Translations under genes and position numbers: made by a program
DNA from: Saccharibacillus sacchari DSM 19268
Lineage (GTDB): Bacteria; Bacillota; Bacilli; Paenibacillales; Paenibacillaceae
DNA length: 59,109 nt
Assembly: GCF_000585395.1 (NCBI RefSeq)
Contig: NZ_KK073875.1
Coordinates: forward strand, 2,091,821-2,150,929
Reading direction: 5' to 3'
Part shown: in pieces, positions 40,488 to 48,946 of the stretch
Position numbering within the stretch: the first letter of the stretch is position 1
How the letters are laid out: the number at the start of each line of letters is the position of its first letter
Notes under the pieces: model-generated
What the model saw: the letters and a program-made list of their open reading frames with translations, nothing else
Databases searched by the model: none
What the model was told of the DNA's origin: nothing

Positions 40488-41701
40488 GCGCCGCGTACCG
40501 CGATACCCGGGCGGACGTCGATACGGCGGCGATTCGGCGCAACCTGTCGAAGATTCGCCGCCGCTTCCCCGCTTCGGTTCGACTGATGGCGGTCGTCAAA
40601 GCTGACGGCTACGGGCACGGCGCGATCGAGAGCGCCGAGGCAGCCCTAGCGGCCGGCGCCGACATGCTCGGCGTCGCGCTGCTCGAAGAAGCCGTCGAAC
40701 TTCGCGAGCGCGGCATCCGGCTGCCGATCCTGGTATTGGCGCCGGTTCCGCCGCGTTACGCGGAACTCGCGGCCGCGCTGGATATCCGGCTGACCGTCAC
40801 GGAAGCCGATTGGTTCCGGCAGCGCGAAGAGTTTCGACGGCAGTCGGGCGCGCCGCGCGGCGGCGGAACCCGAACGCCGAACGGCCCTCCGCTGCGCGTG
40901 CACGTCAAGCTCGATACCGGTCTCGGCCGGATCGGACTGAGAACCCGGGAGGAATGGGAGCAGATCGTTCCCTGGTTGAAAAGGGAAGACGTCGTCGCGG
41001 AAGGGCTGTTCACCCATTTCGCGACGGCGGGTTGGGCGGATGCGTCGTTCGTTAAGAAGCAATACGAACGCTTCATACGCATGACGGAATGGGCGCGTTC
41101 ATCCGGGATTCACTCTGCACTTTTGCATTGCTGCGGGAGCGCGTCGTCGCTGCGATTTCCGGAAATGTCGCTCGATATGATACGGATCGGCGCGGCCGCT
41201 TACGGCTTCTACCCTTCCGCGCTCGCTCCCCAATGGGAGCTGGAGCCCGCGCTGACGCTGCGCAGCGCGTTGATCCAGGCCAAGCGGGTATCTGCCGGAG
41301 ACACGATCGGCTACGACCGCGCCTATACGGCGCGGGGCGAGGAATGGATCGGTACCGTCCCGATCGGCTACGCCGACGGATGGTCGCAGATCATGCAGGG
41401 CGGTGAAGTGCTCGTCGGCGGCAGACGCGCCAAGATCGTCGGCCGGATCGGCATGGACCAACTGACCGTCCGGCTGCCGGGCCCTTGCCGGGCCGGCGAC
41501 CCGGTCGTCCTGATCGGCAGCCAGGGCGGCGAAAAGATCTCCTGCGCGGAAGCCGCGTCGCGCGCCGGCATCGTCCCGCAGGAAATCACCGCCTCCTTGA
41601 CCGGAAGAATGCAGAGAAACTACGAACCGGAATTCGGCAGCGAAGCTTTGACGAAGGAGGAATACGCATGGAAACCGAAACAAAACGTCTTGCGAAGATA
41701 A
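40484..41701 (+). CDS. PLP-dependent alanine/serine racemase (VanT-racemase-like)
   Basis: The 405-aa fold III PLP enzyme has Lys39 (VVKADGYGHG), the catalytic Tyr277 (IGYDRAYTA), a phosphate-binding GYADG segment and IGMDQLTV. It interconverts L- and D-Ala or Ser. Where alanine racemases have a Tyr (Tyr354 of the Geobacillus enzyme, in ISYRVPR), my eye alignment puts Gly374 in ITASLTGRMQR. A non-Tyr at this place is described for serine-racemising VanT proteins, so D-Ser production is possible. A 19-residue C-terminal tail overlaps the next gene by 34 bp. It has no membrane domain, which is encoded separately at 42359. Confidence 0.88.
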   Translation: MSAAYRDTRADVDTAAIRRNLSKIRRRFPASVRLMAVVKADGYGHGAIESAEAALAAGADMLGVALLEEAVELRERGIRLPILVLAPVPPRYAELAAALDIRLTVTEADWFRQREEFRRQSGAPRGGGTRTPNGPPLRVHVKLDTGLGRIGLRTREEWEQIVPWLKREDVVAEGLFTHFATAGWADASFVKKQYERFIRMTEWARSSGIHSALLHCCGSASSLRFPEMSLDMIRIGAAAYGFYPSALAPQWELEPALTLRSALIQAKRVSAGDTIGYDRAYTARGEEWIGTVPIGYADGWSQIMQGGEVLVGGRRAKIVGRIGMDQLTVRLPGPCRAGDPVVLIGSQGGEKISCAEAASRAGIVPQEITASLTGRMQRNYEPEFGSEALTKEEYAWKPKQNVLRR

Positions 41702-42369
41702 ACGGGTATAGCAACGAAATGAAGGAGCAGCCGAATCCGGTGCATCAACCGGAATCCGCCCCTGTCCTGGTCAACCGGCACCATCCCTGGACCGAAAGCC
41801 CCGAGGATACGGAAAGCCGGCTTGCTCCGGTAAGCACCTTTGCGGACATCCAGGCGCTGGACGCCGATATCCGCCTTGAACGAACCTGCCTGGAAAGGCT
41901 GGACGCGCTGCTGGACGCCGTCGGCGGCAAAAACGGCATCGTCGTCGTCAGCGGTTACCGCGACCTGGCCGAACAGACGGAGATTTATTATTCTTCGCTG
42001 CGGGAAAACGGCGCGGCATACACCGCCAAATTCGTGGCGCTGCCGGGATGCAGCGAACATCATACCGGATTGGCCGTGGACGTCGGTTCGGCGGCGGGCG
42101 GATTGGACTTTATCGCGCCGGAATTTCCGGACGACGGCGCCTGCGGCGCGTTCAAAGCGAGAGCGGCCGAATTCGGCTTCGTCCAGCGCTACAAAGCGCA
42201 CAAAGAGTATCTGACCGGCATTTCCTGCGAACCGTGGCATTTCCGTTACGTCGGCGCGCCGCATGCCGCGATCATGGAAGAGCGCGACCTGTGCCTCGAG
42301 GAATATGTCGAGATTCTGCGGCAGGAGCGCGCGAAAGCCGGGCACGGCGAGGCTTCCTATGGGAACTGA
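41668..42369 (+). CDS. VanXY-like D,D-peptidase (M15 family)
   Basis: The 233-aa zinc peptidase has the SxHxxGxAxD motif (Ser129, His131, Asp138 in GCSEHHTGLAVDVG) and ExWH (Glu188, His191 in GISCEPWHFRYVG). Zinc ligands are His131, Asp138 and His191 and Glu188 is the base. The blocks ENGAAYTAKFVALPGCSEH and EPWHFRYVGAPH closely resemble the bifunctional VanXY proteins I remember from VanC/E/G/L clusters, which cut both D-Ala-D-Ala dipeptide and pentapeptide ends. It lacks a signal peptide or membrane anchor, as VanXY does and VanY does not. GAAGGAGG precedes ATG 41668. A charged N-terminal 30 residues is extra. Confidence 0.85.
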   Translation: METETKRLAKINGYSNEMKEQPNPVHQPESAPVLVNRHHPWTESPEDTESRLAPVSTFADIQALDADIRLERTCLERLDALLDAVGGKNGIVVVSGYRDLAEQTEIYYSSLRENGAAYTAKFVALPGCSEHHTGLAVDVGSAAGGLDFIAPEFPDDGACGAFKARAAEFGFVQRYKAHKEYLTGISCEPWHFRYVGAPHAAIMEERDLCLEEYVEILRQERAKAGHGEASYGN

Positions 42370-43480
42370 TCGGTCCGCGGCACGATCCTCCCGGAATATC
42401 GGCGGCACGGATTGGCTGAAATTCATGGCCGCGCTGCTCGTGATCGCCAACCACACGTCTCCGCTGGCGAGCGTCAGCCCGCAGGCCGACTTTTGGGTCG
42501 CCGGGCTGATCTCGAGGGTAGCCGTGCCGATCTTCTTTATCGGGTCCGGATTTTTCCTGTTCCGAAAATTCGCCGACGACGCTTCCGCGAACCGCTCCGC
42601 CGTCGTTCGCTACACGAACAAGATCGCACTGCTGTACGGATTGTCGATTCTGATCTATCTGCCGCTCAACGCGTACAAAGGCGATTTCGCGCAGGGCTTC
42701 CACGTCGGCTCCGTTCTGCGGGATATCGTGCTGGACGGCACCTTTTACCATCTGTGGTTTTTCCCGGCGCTTTGGATCGGCGTCTGGTTGATTTATTTCC
42801 TGAGCCGTCTGCCTTCGATGGCTTGGGCTTGGACGGCCGCGATCGCTTTGTACGCGTTCGGCCTGCTGGGCGACGGCTATTACGGCTTCGCCGCAAACAC
42901 CCTGCATCTGAAACCGGCCTATGATGCGCTTTACGCCTGGATGGATTATACGCGCAACGGCCTGTTTTTCGCGCCGCTGCCTATTTTGGCAGGCGCGACG
43001 TTAGCCCGGCGGGGCCTGCCGAAGTCCGCGCCTTCGCGCTCCGCCGGAATTCGGCTCGGCGCAGCGGCGATCATCGCTCTGCTTCTGCTGATCGCCGAAG
43101 GCGAATGGCTGCGCGGCCTCGACCTGCCCCGGCACGGCAGCCTGTACCTGCTATCGATTCCTGCCGCCTTCCTGCTGTTCCTTTGGTCGACGACCTGGAA
43201 CATGCGCGGTTCCAAGCCTCTTCGCGCTTGGAGAACGTGGATTTACATTTTGCATCCTTGGGCGATCGTCCTGGTGCGCGGCGCCGCCGAAGCCGTAAAC
43301 GGCGAACGGCTGCTGATCGCGAACAGCCCGGTACATTACGTTGCCGTCTGCCTAGCGTCGATCGCGCTGTCCGCGCTCGCGGCTGCCGCGATGGGCAAAG
43401 CGGGGAAAATTCGCTTGTTCGCGCATGCCAAAAAGCGCGGAGAAGATTCTTCCTCCGCGCCTTCGCGACGAATTTTCTGA
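42359..43480 (+). CDS. VanT membrane-domain-like acyltransferase-3 protein
   Basis: The 373-aa integral membrane protein has about ten hydrophobic segments. Blocks WLKFMAALLVIANHTSPL, ISRVAVPIFFIGSGFFLF, DGTFYHLWFFPALWIGV, DYTRNGLFFAPLPILAG, LPRHGSLYLLSIP and WIYILHPWAIVLVRG correspond, as I recall, to the N-terminal transporter-like half of the membrane-bound serine racemase VanT. Here that half is a separate gene, like VanTm of VanL clusters, while the racemase half is at 40484. It could bring L-Ser or L-Ala into the cell for the racemase. It overlaps the peptidase gene by 11 bp. The Lys/Arg-rich C-terminus is short. Confidence 0.82.
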   Translation: MGTDRSAARSSRNIGGTDWLKFMAALLVIANHTSPLASVSPQADFWVAGLISRVAVPIFFIGSGFFLFRKFADDASANRSAVVRYTNKIALLYGLSILIYLPLNAYKGDFAQGFHVGSVLRDIVLDGTFYHLWFFPALWIGVWLIYFLSRLPSMAWAWTAAIALYAFGLLGDGYYGFAANTLHLKPAYDALYAWMDYTRNGLFFAPLPILAGATLARRGLPKSAPSRSAGIRLGAAAIIALLLLIAEGEWLRGLDLPRHGSLYLLSIPAAFLLFLWSTTWNMRGSKPLRAWRTWIYILHPWAIVLVRGAAEAVNGERLLIANSPVHYVAVCLASIALSALAAAAMGKAGKIRLFAHAKKRGEDSSSAPSRRIF

Positions 43481-43504
43481 ACTTTTGCGCCGAGTCCGCG
43501 TTTT

Positions 43505-44686
43505 CTATCGCCGACCTGCGTTTCCGTCGGCTCCGCGTCTCCGCACCTTCCCTTCTCCAGATTCAGGAGAAACTTCCGCCTTCCTTTCGGATCTCCGATC
43601 CGTATAATTGAACAATAATCGCAGCAGGGAAGGAATGGCAAAGAAAATGAAAAACGTTCGAAACAGCTGATACCCCGACACGATGGACAGATCCGCGCCG
43701 ATCGAATGGGCAATGACTCCCATCTGATCCATGCCGCCCGGCGCGAGACTCAGCAATGCCGTCGGCGCCGTCACGGGCTGCAAACGCGTTAACAACACGG
43801 TCAAGCCGAAAGAACCGGCAATCAACAGCACTCCGCTGAGCAGGGACAGCGATAACGTGCGGACTTTGTTTTGAATCCGGGCAGGCTTGAGCAAGGTTCC
43901 GACGTAGGTTCCAAGCGCCAACTGTGCCGCAGCCGTCAGTGCGTGAGGCAGTTCCGGCGCATGGAAGCCCGTCGCTTGCAGCAGCGCGGCGCCGAATGCC
44001 GGACAGAGAAGGAACGCCGTCGGAAACCGTACTTTTTTCCCCAGCAAAGCCAGTCCTACGCATAACGGTCCGTATACGAAAATATTCGGGAACAAGCCGC
44101 TCCACGGGATCGCTTCTGTCGCCGACACCGCTGTCGCTTCTCCTGCCTGACCCGCGAACAGCGGACTGTAGATCATCAGCGGAATACCGACGATAATCAG
44201 CAGCAGCCGCATCACCTGGTTGACCGTGACCAGCGTCAGATCGACGCCTTTCGTTTCCTCCGCCAATACGACCATCTGCGACAATCCGCCGGGTACGCTG
44301 CCGAGCAGCGATGTTTTGAAGTCCGTGCCGGACAATTTGCCGATCACGAACGAGATACCCGCACATAATAATAGAAGCAAAAAAGTCATCAGGATCATAT
44401 ACGGCACCTGTGTCCCCATACGCCGCAAAGCTTCGCCCGTCAGCGCAAGTCCGATCGTATAGCCGATCAGGATGAGCGCTCCGTTACGCAGCGGCGACGG
44501 CCAGGCGTAAAGATTCTTTTTCAGTACGTTGGAACCGATCAGAGACGCGAGCATCGGCCCGAGCAGCCAGGGAACCGGCAGGTTCAACGCTTGGAACAAT
44601 AAAGCGCCCGCCACCGAGATCAACGCCGCTATGCACATTCGCAGCCACGTCGGAGCCGTATTCCCCGTTGTTTGCTTATCCATCAT
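43505..44686 (-). CDS. AbrB-family (ammonia monooxygenase-like) membrane protein
   Basis: The 393-aa protein has about ten hydrophobic segments in two repeats. Each repeat carries a GLSQM/GMDQM-like motif (GSVPGGLSQMVVLAEE, SLAPGGMDQMGVIAHS), characteristic of the PF05145 AbrB family. Function is unknown; transport is likely. The frame opens with GTG 44692; I use the following ATG 44686, but neither has a strong ribosome site. It is convergent with the Van-like cluster; the gap is 24 bp. Confidence 0.85.
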   Translation of the reverse strand: MMDKQTTGNTAPTWLRMCIAALISVAGALLFQALNLPVPWLLGPMLASLIGSNVLKKNLYAWPSPLRNGALILIGYTIGLALTGEALRRMGTQVPYMILMTFLLLLLCAGISFVIGKLSGTDFKTSLLGSVPGGLSQMVVLAEETKGVDLTLVTVNQVMRLLLIIVGIPLMIYSPLFAGQAGEATAVSATEAIPWSGLFPNIFVYGPLCVGLALLGKKVRFPTAFLLCPAFGAALLQATGFHAPELPHALTAAAQLALGTYVGTLLKPARIQNKVRTLSLSLLSGVLLIAGSFGLTVLLTRLQPVTAPTALLSLAPGGMDQMGVIAHSIGADLSIVSGYQLFRTFFIFFAIPSLLRLLFNYTDRRSERKAEVSPESGEGKVRRRGADGNAGRR

Positions 44687-44847
44687 ACTCACTCATTAGG
44701 CATGCCTCGTTTCTTGTGAAACCGTTTGTGTCCGAAAAGTCCGTCCTTCCATTATAAGCCCAGATGCAAGTGGATAAAAATCACGATTTTGAATAACCGC
44801 TATCGATAATCTTTTTAGAGAGTCCGCGCATGCGCATAGGAACGCCG

Positions 44848-44873
44848 AAAAGCCCGGCCGATGGCCGAGCTTC
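44848..44873 (-). terminator. Weak terminator of the SRPBCC gene
   Basis: AAGCCCGGCC and GGCCGAGCTT form a stem. The minus strand continues TTTTC after it, 34 bp beyond the stop at 44907. Confidence 0.5.
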
Positions 44874-44906
44874 CCTGTTCATTCGTATTGCTTCAAACTT
44901 TGCCTT

Positions 44907-45356
44907 TTACCAACCGAAGTCGAGCGTTTTGCCCGTCTCGCACCAGGTCTTGATCGAACTGACCACCATCGGCCAAGCTCCTTTTGCGTTATCTACGGCG
45001 GGATGGTTCTCGCTCCACTCGTCGTTGACCAGCGTCAGCTTAGTAGTCGTGCCCGCCTCTTCCAACTCGAACGTCACCCGACTCGTAAGCTCGGCATGCC
45101 GCTCGCGGTAAGACGGGCCCGGATGTTCGAGATAGGCCAACTTTTTCCCGGGCTCATAAGCTTGAATAGTTCCGTACACGTGCACCGTCGCATCGCCCTC
45201 GCTGCCCGGACCGACATACTCGAACGGAGCGCCGACTTCAAACGAAGACTTCAACTCCGATCCGAAAAAGGCGACCTTCGTCCCTTCCGGCGATACCAGC
45301 GCTTCCCAGACCTTCTCCGGCTTGGCATCGATATAAATCGCGTATTCCAGTTTCAT
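44907..45356 (-). CDS. SRPBCC/AHSA1-domain protein
   Basis: The 149-aa START-like helix-grip protein begins MKLEYAIYIDAKPEKVWEALVSPEGTK and ends SSIKTWCETGK, the AHSA1 (activator of Hsp90 ATPase homolog 1) pattern. Such small stand-alone proteins bind hydrophobic ligands. The AraC-type gene at 45513 is divergent and 156 bp away; the pairing SRPBCC-regulator is common. Confidence 0.88.
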   Translation of the reverse strand: MKLEYAIYIDAKPEKVWEALVSPEGTKVAFFGSELKSSFEVGAPFEYVGPGSEGDATVHVYGTIQAYEPGKKLAYLEHPGPSYRERHAELTSRVTFELEEAGTTTKLTLVNDEWSENHPAVDNAKGAWPMVVSSIKTWCETGKTLDFGW

Positions 45357-45512
45357 GATTGAACCTCCCTGTAATGGATTCGAATACCGCTTTTCTTGGA
45401 TGACCGTCTCGCGTCGATGCGGCTTCCGTGTTACAATCAGCTTAACTTAAGGAACGTATATTCGCATTGTAAAAACGCGACAGCGATTTAAATAAAAAAA
45501 CCGGAGGATCGT

Positions 45513-46397
45513 ATGGATCACTTTCCTGAAAATGAACGGGCAAAAGATTATGCGTCGACGCGAACCCACGCTCCGCGCTCCCCTTTTTTCGATTCGTCCG
45601 AACCCCGCCTCGGCGTGCTCAATCCCGAGATCGGCAAAGATCATTTTCGGCTGCTTCGTTACGGTCCCGCGCCGGAACTTGCGAACTTCGTCCGCCATTA
45701 TTGGACCGTCGAGTGGGATCTGAGCGGGGCGAAGCCGTATCAGCAAGAAGTCGTGCCGAATCCTTGCGTCAATCTCGTCATCGAGCCGGGACGTACCGCT
45801 GGTTATATGCCGTCGACCTCACGCTTTGCCTATCTGCTTCAAGGAAAAGGCAAAGTGTTCGGCGTCAAGTTCCGGCCCGGCGGCTTTTACCCTTTTTACC
45901 GAGAATCGCTGTCGGAATTGGAGGGACGTCCGCTTCCGGTCGATCGCTTCCTGAACACGACGGCCGAATCGCTGGAACAAGCGTTGCATACGCAGGATAA
46001 CGCCGCATTATGCGAACTTCTCGACCGGCTGCTGCTGGATGCTTGTCCGGAAAAGGATGCGGAGACGCAGCTGCTGCATCGGATCACCGCTGCCATTGCC
46101 AACGAGCGGGAACTGACGAAGGTCGACGCGTTATGCGAATCGATCGATATGGAAAAACGCACGCTGCAACGTCTGTTCAGTCGCCGAATCGGACTCAGCC
46201 CCAAATGGGTCATTCGGCTGCATCGTCTGCAAGAAGCCGCCGAAGCCTTGGATCGTGGCAGCGCGCAAGGCACGGGATCTAAACTTCTGCATCTGTCGCA
46301 CGACCTGGGCTACCACGATCAAGCGCATTTTATCAAAGACTTCAAAGCCGTGATCGGCGTAACGCCGGAAGCTTATGCGTCCGGAGCAAGGGGATGA
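45513..46397 (+). CDS. AraC-family regulator with DUF6597-like N-terminus
   Basis: The 294-aa protein starts with a DUF6597-type ligand domain (LLRYGPAPELANFVRHYWTVEWDL, EVVPNPCVNLVIEPG, GVKFRPGGFYPF) and ends in an AraC DNA-binding domain (KVDALCESIDMEKRTLQRLFSRRIGLSPKWVIRL, LHLSHDLGYHDQAHFIKDFKAVIGVTPEAY). It is divergent from the SRPBCC gene, its likely target. CCGGAGGAT precedes ATG 45513. Confidence 0.9.
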   Translation: MDHFPENERAKDYASTRTHAPRSPFFDSSEPRLGVLNPEIGKDHFRLLRYGPAPELANFVRHYWTVEWDLSGAKPYQQEVVPNPCVNLVIEPGRTAGYMPSTSRFAYLLQGKGKVFGVKFRPGGFYPFYRESLSELEGRPLPVDRFLNTTAESLEQALHTQDNAALCELLDRLLLDACPEKDAETQLLHRITAAIANERELTKVDALCESIDMEKRTLQRLFSRRIGLSPKWVIRLHRLQEAAEALDRGSAQGTGSKLLHLSHDLGYHDQAHFIKDFKAVIGVTPEAYASGARG

Positions 46398-46401
46398 AGG
46401 A

Positions 46402-47838
46402 TCAGATCGTGGCACACGGAAACGCGGGAACCTGTCGGTTCAGCACTTTGCTTAACGCGCGAATCACCAGCTCATGATCCCGTCCTTCGCGCAAGCCGCT
46501 TAAGGAGAGCGTCGCCGCCCATTCCCCGCTCGCGCGAATCGGGAAAGCGCCGCCTGACGGAACGAAGTGCGGCATATTCGCCATTTCTTCGCTCCATTTT
46601 CCGTTCAGCTCGTGATCGACGTGCATCCATACGCTGGAATGTCCCGTCGACAGGGCCGCCCTGCGTTTCCCTTCCATGTAACCGATATTGCGCGCGGCTT
46701 TGCTGTCCATGACGTATTGGAAAATGACCAGCCCGTCGCTCTCCCGGAAGATCGAAACGGCAATCTCGCGGTCATATTCCTTCGCCAATTCCACGATCGT
46801 ATTTCCCAACTCCAAGGCTTCCTTCGATCCGAACGCCTCATATTGTAGAAGCTCCTCCTGCTCGGCCAATACCTCCAGACACTCCGGCGTATACGTCAGT
46901 CCCGCGCGAACCGCGTCGAGAATTTCGGCGCAGCGCAAAGAAGCGGATAACGGCATAATATCGCTCTCGGTACGTCCCTGCTGCAAACACTTCGCAAAAT
47001 GATGCACTTCGCTGTAAAAATCATCGATCTCGTACGGAACATTCACCTGCTCGGGCTCTTGTCCGTCCCGGTAAACGGTCATGCTCACCGGACGATGGAG
47101 ATCCTGAACGACGATGCGCCCGTTCTCGCCTTGCAGCACGGCAACGCGTTCTTTTTGCCGATCGAATGCGCATTCCAGTCTGGCTTTTACGTCGCCGGCA
47201 TGCAGCTTGGCATCGATGTAGTAATCGACGGAATCCTGCTGATTGGCGGCGACGGTTTCCAATGTAAGGCTGCCGGCGGAAAAATCTTCGATCCAGCTTG
47301 CGCAGTATGTACCGACATCCAGCAGCGAACCGCCGTGACCGGGCTGCATATGGTAGGTGTTCAGACCTTGCGGCATTTCGTTGCACAGGCTGGCATAGAT
47401 CGAAGTGATTTTGCCGATCTCGCCCGTATTCACTCTGCGCCGGAGTTCGCGGTAAAGCGGCACGAACCGCTGCTTCATCGCTTCCATAAACAGCACGTTG
47501 CGGCTCCGGGCCGCTTCGGAGATATCCTGCATCTCTTGGAGATTGAGCGATGCCGGTTTTTCGCACAGGACGGCTTTTCCCGCATGGATGGCTTTAATCG
47601 CCCATTCATGATGCAGCTGGTGCGGCAGCGCCAGATAGATCGCATCAATATCGGGATCAGCCAATAGCTCTTCGTGCGACAGATAGAGCTTGTCGGCCGG
47701 ATGCTTGTCGGTAAACGTCTTCAGCTTATTCTCGTCGCGCCCGCTAATTGCGTGCAGCGTACTATTCGGCTCATGCCCCACGGCAGCGGCAAATCGATGA
47801 GCGATATTGCCCGCGCCGAGAATTCCCCATTTGATCAT
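46402..47838 (-). CDS. Gfo/Idh/MocA oxidoreductase fused to UPF0303-like domain
   Basis: The 478-aa fusion has an N-terminal NAD(P) Rossmann domain (WGILGAGNIAHRFAAAV, Lys in EKPASLN) and the dehydrogenase C-domain (GGSLLDVGTYCASW) to about 325. A second domain, about 330-478 (LAEQEELLQYEAFGSKEALELG, GHSSVWMHV, FVPSGGAFPIR, GLREGRDHELVIRAL), matches the heme-degrading-like UPF0303/YBR137W pattern. I know these only as separate proteins. ATG 47838 overlaps the LysR stop (ATGA) and follows AAGGAG. The substrate is unknown; polyol or sugar oxidation is typical. Confidence 0.87.
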   Translation of the reverse strand: MIKWGILGAGNIAHRFAAAVGHEPNSTLHAISGRDENKLKTFTDKHPADKLYLSHEELLADPDIDAIYLALPHQLHHEWAIKAIHAGKAVLCEKPASLNLQEMQDISEAARSRNVLFMEAMKQRFVPLYRELRRRVNTGEIGKITSIYASLCNEMPQGLNTYHMQPGHGGSLLDVGTYCASWIEDFSAGSLTLETVAANQQDSVDYYIDAKLHAGDVKARLECAFDRQKERVAVLQGENGRIVVQDLHRPVSMTVYRDGQEPEQVNVPYEIDDFYSEVHHFAKCLQQGRTESDIMPLSASLRCAEILDAVRAGLTYTPECLEVLAEQEELLQYEAFGSKEALELGNTIVELAKEYDREIAVSIFRESDGLVIFQYVMDSKAARNIGYMEGKRRAALSTGHSSVWMHVDHELNGKWSEEMANMPHFVPSGGAFPIRASGEWAATLSLSGLREGRDHELVIRALSKVLNRQVPAFPCATI

Positions 47839-48773
47839 GAAATCCACTCCTTCGCGATGGTTGTCGTCTTGATTGTACCATCTCGCCGCTCACCCAGCAT
47901 TTCTCTCGAAACTTCCATGAACGAGGCAATAACGGGCGAAAGCCATTTGTCTTTATGCCATAACATCTGCGTGCGGACGCGAAGATGAGAGGTGTCCAGC
48001 GGCAGAGTCACGAGCTCTCCGCGCAGCAGTTCGGCCTGCACGACGATCTCCGGCAAAAAAGCGATCCCGATCCCCGAAACGGCGCACTGCTTGATCGCTT
48101 CGGCGCTTTGAAATTCCAGATACGTGATATCGTCGACGCCTTCTTTTTCGAAAGAACGGTCGAACAGCGTCCGGTACGGGCAGCCTTTTTCGTTCGTCAG
48201 GAATACTTCGCCGCGAAAATCGTGCGGAGACAGCGACGCGCTCGCGGCCAGCGGATAATCGGGAGCGGCGAACAAGCGGAAATGCTCGTCGATTAGCGGC
48301 TCTACCGCCAATCCGTTCGAGCGTACTTCTTCGTCCAAGACGTACACCAGATCCGCGGTTCCTTCAAACAGCGCCTGCTTCAGCTCACCGTTCGGCACGG
48401 AACGGAAGATCAGGCGCACGCCGGGATGCAGCGAACGGAATTTGCGAAAAACGGCCGGAAGCCGATACGCGCAAATGACTTCGTTGGCGCTGACCGTCAA
48501 CGTACCGCTCAACCCTGCGCCGCCCTGCACGTCGCCGCGCGCTTCGTCCAGCTTTTCGAACACGCCCCGGACATGGTTCAAAAAGCGCCTGCCCGCTTCG
48601 GTCAGCACCAGCTGCTTGCCCAAACGGTCGAACAACGGGACGCCGAGTTCTTCTTCCAGCGCTTTGATCTGCATCGTGACGTTGGACGGCACGTAATTGA
48701 GCGCTTCGGCGGCACGCGTGAAATTCAAAGTGTAAGCGACCGTGCGAAACGTGTTCAACTGCCGGAGTTCCAT
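47835..48773 (-). CDS. LysR-family transcriptional regulator
   Basis: The 312-aa protein has an N-terminal winged helix (LRQLNTFRTVAYTLNFTRAAEALNYVPSNVTMQIKALEEELG) and a periplasmic-binding-like effector domain with GELKQALFEGTADLVYVLDE and the C-terminal CAVSGIGIAFLPEIV. It is divergent from the MetX-like hydrolase and translationally coupled to the oxidoreductase fusion downstream, so it could control both. The dyad at 48816-48842 is a likely binding site. Confidence 0.92.
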   Translation of the reverse strand: MELRQLNTFRTVAYTLNFTRAAEALNYVPSNVTMQIKALEEELGVPLFDRLGKQLVLTEAGRRFLNHVRGVFEKLDEARGDVQGGAGLSGTLTVSANEVICAYRLPAVFRKFRSLHPGVRLIFRSVPNGELKQALFEGTADLVYVLDEEVRSNGLAVEPLIDEHFRLFAAPDYPLAASASLSPHDFRGEVFLTNEKGCPYRTLFDRSFEKEGVDDITYLEFQSAEAIKQCAVSGIGIAFLPEIVVQAELLRGELVTLPLDTSHLRVRTQMLWHKDKWLSPVIASFMEVSREMLGERRDGTIKTTTIAKEWIS

Positions 48774-48815
48774 AGCGTTCCGTCTCCTTTTATCTTCATT
48801 TTATTTGAGTATAGA

Positions 48816-48842
48816 GTTCAATTACGTTCACTTTTATTGAAC
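48816..48842. promoter_or_regulatory. Putative LysR operator
   Basis: GTTCAA-N15-TTGAAC (48816-48842) lies 43 bp upstream of the LysR start and about 105 bp upstream of the divergent hydrolase gene. A spaced dyad in the shared intergenic DNA is typical for this family. Confidence 0.5.
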
Positions 48843-48946
48843 ATGCAACAGCTCTATACTACCACTGGAAGACGCGCCGGGCCTACTCGCGGAGATCATG
48901 CCGTCCACGTGCCCGACCGTTTTATCATGAAAGGAGCGATACCTAA

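Noticed and set aside
46999..47667. 222-codon plus-strand frame inside the oxidoreductase fusion
   Set aside because: It is opposite a gene with clear Rossmann motifs and lacks a ribosome site.
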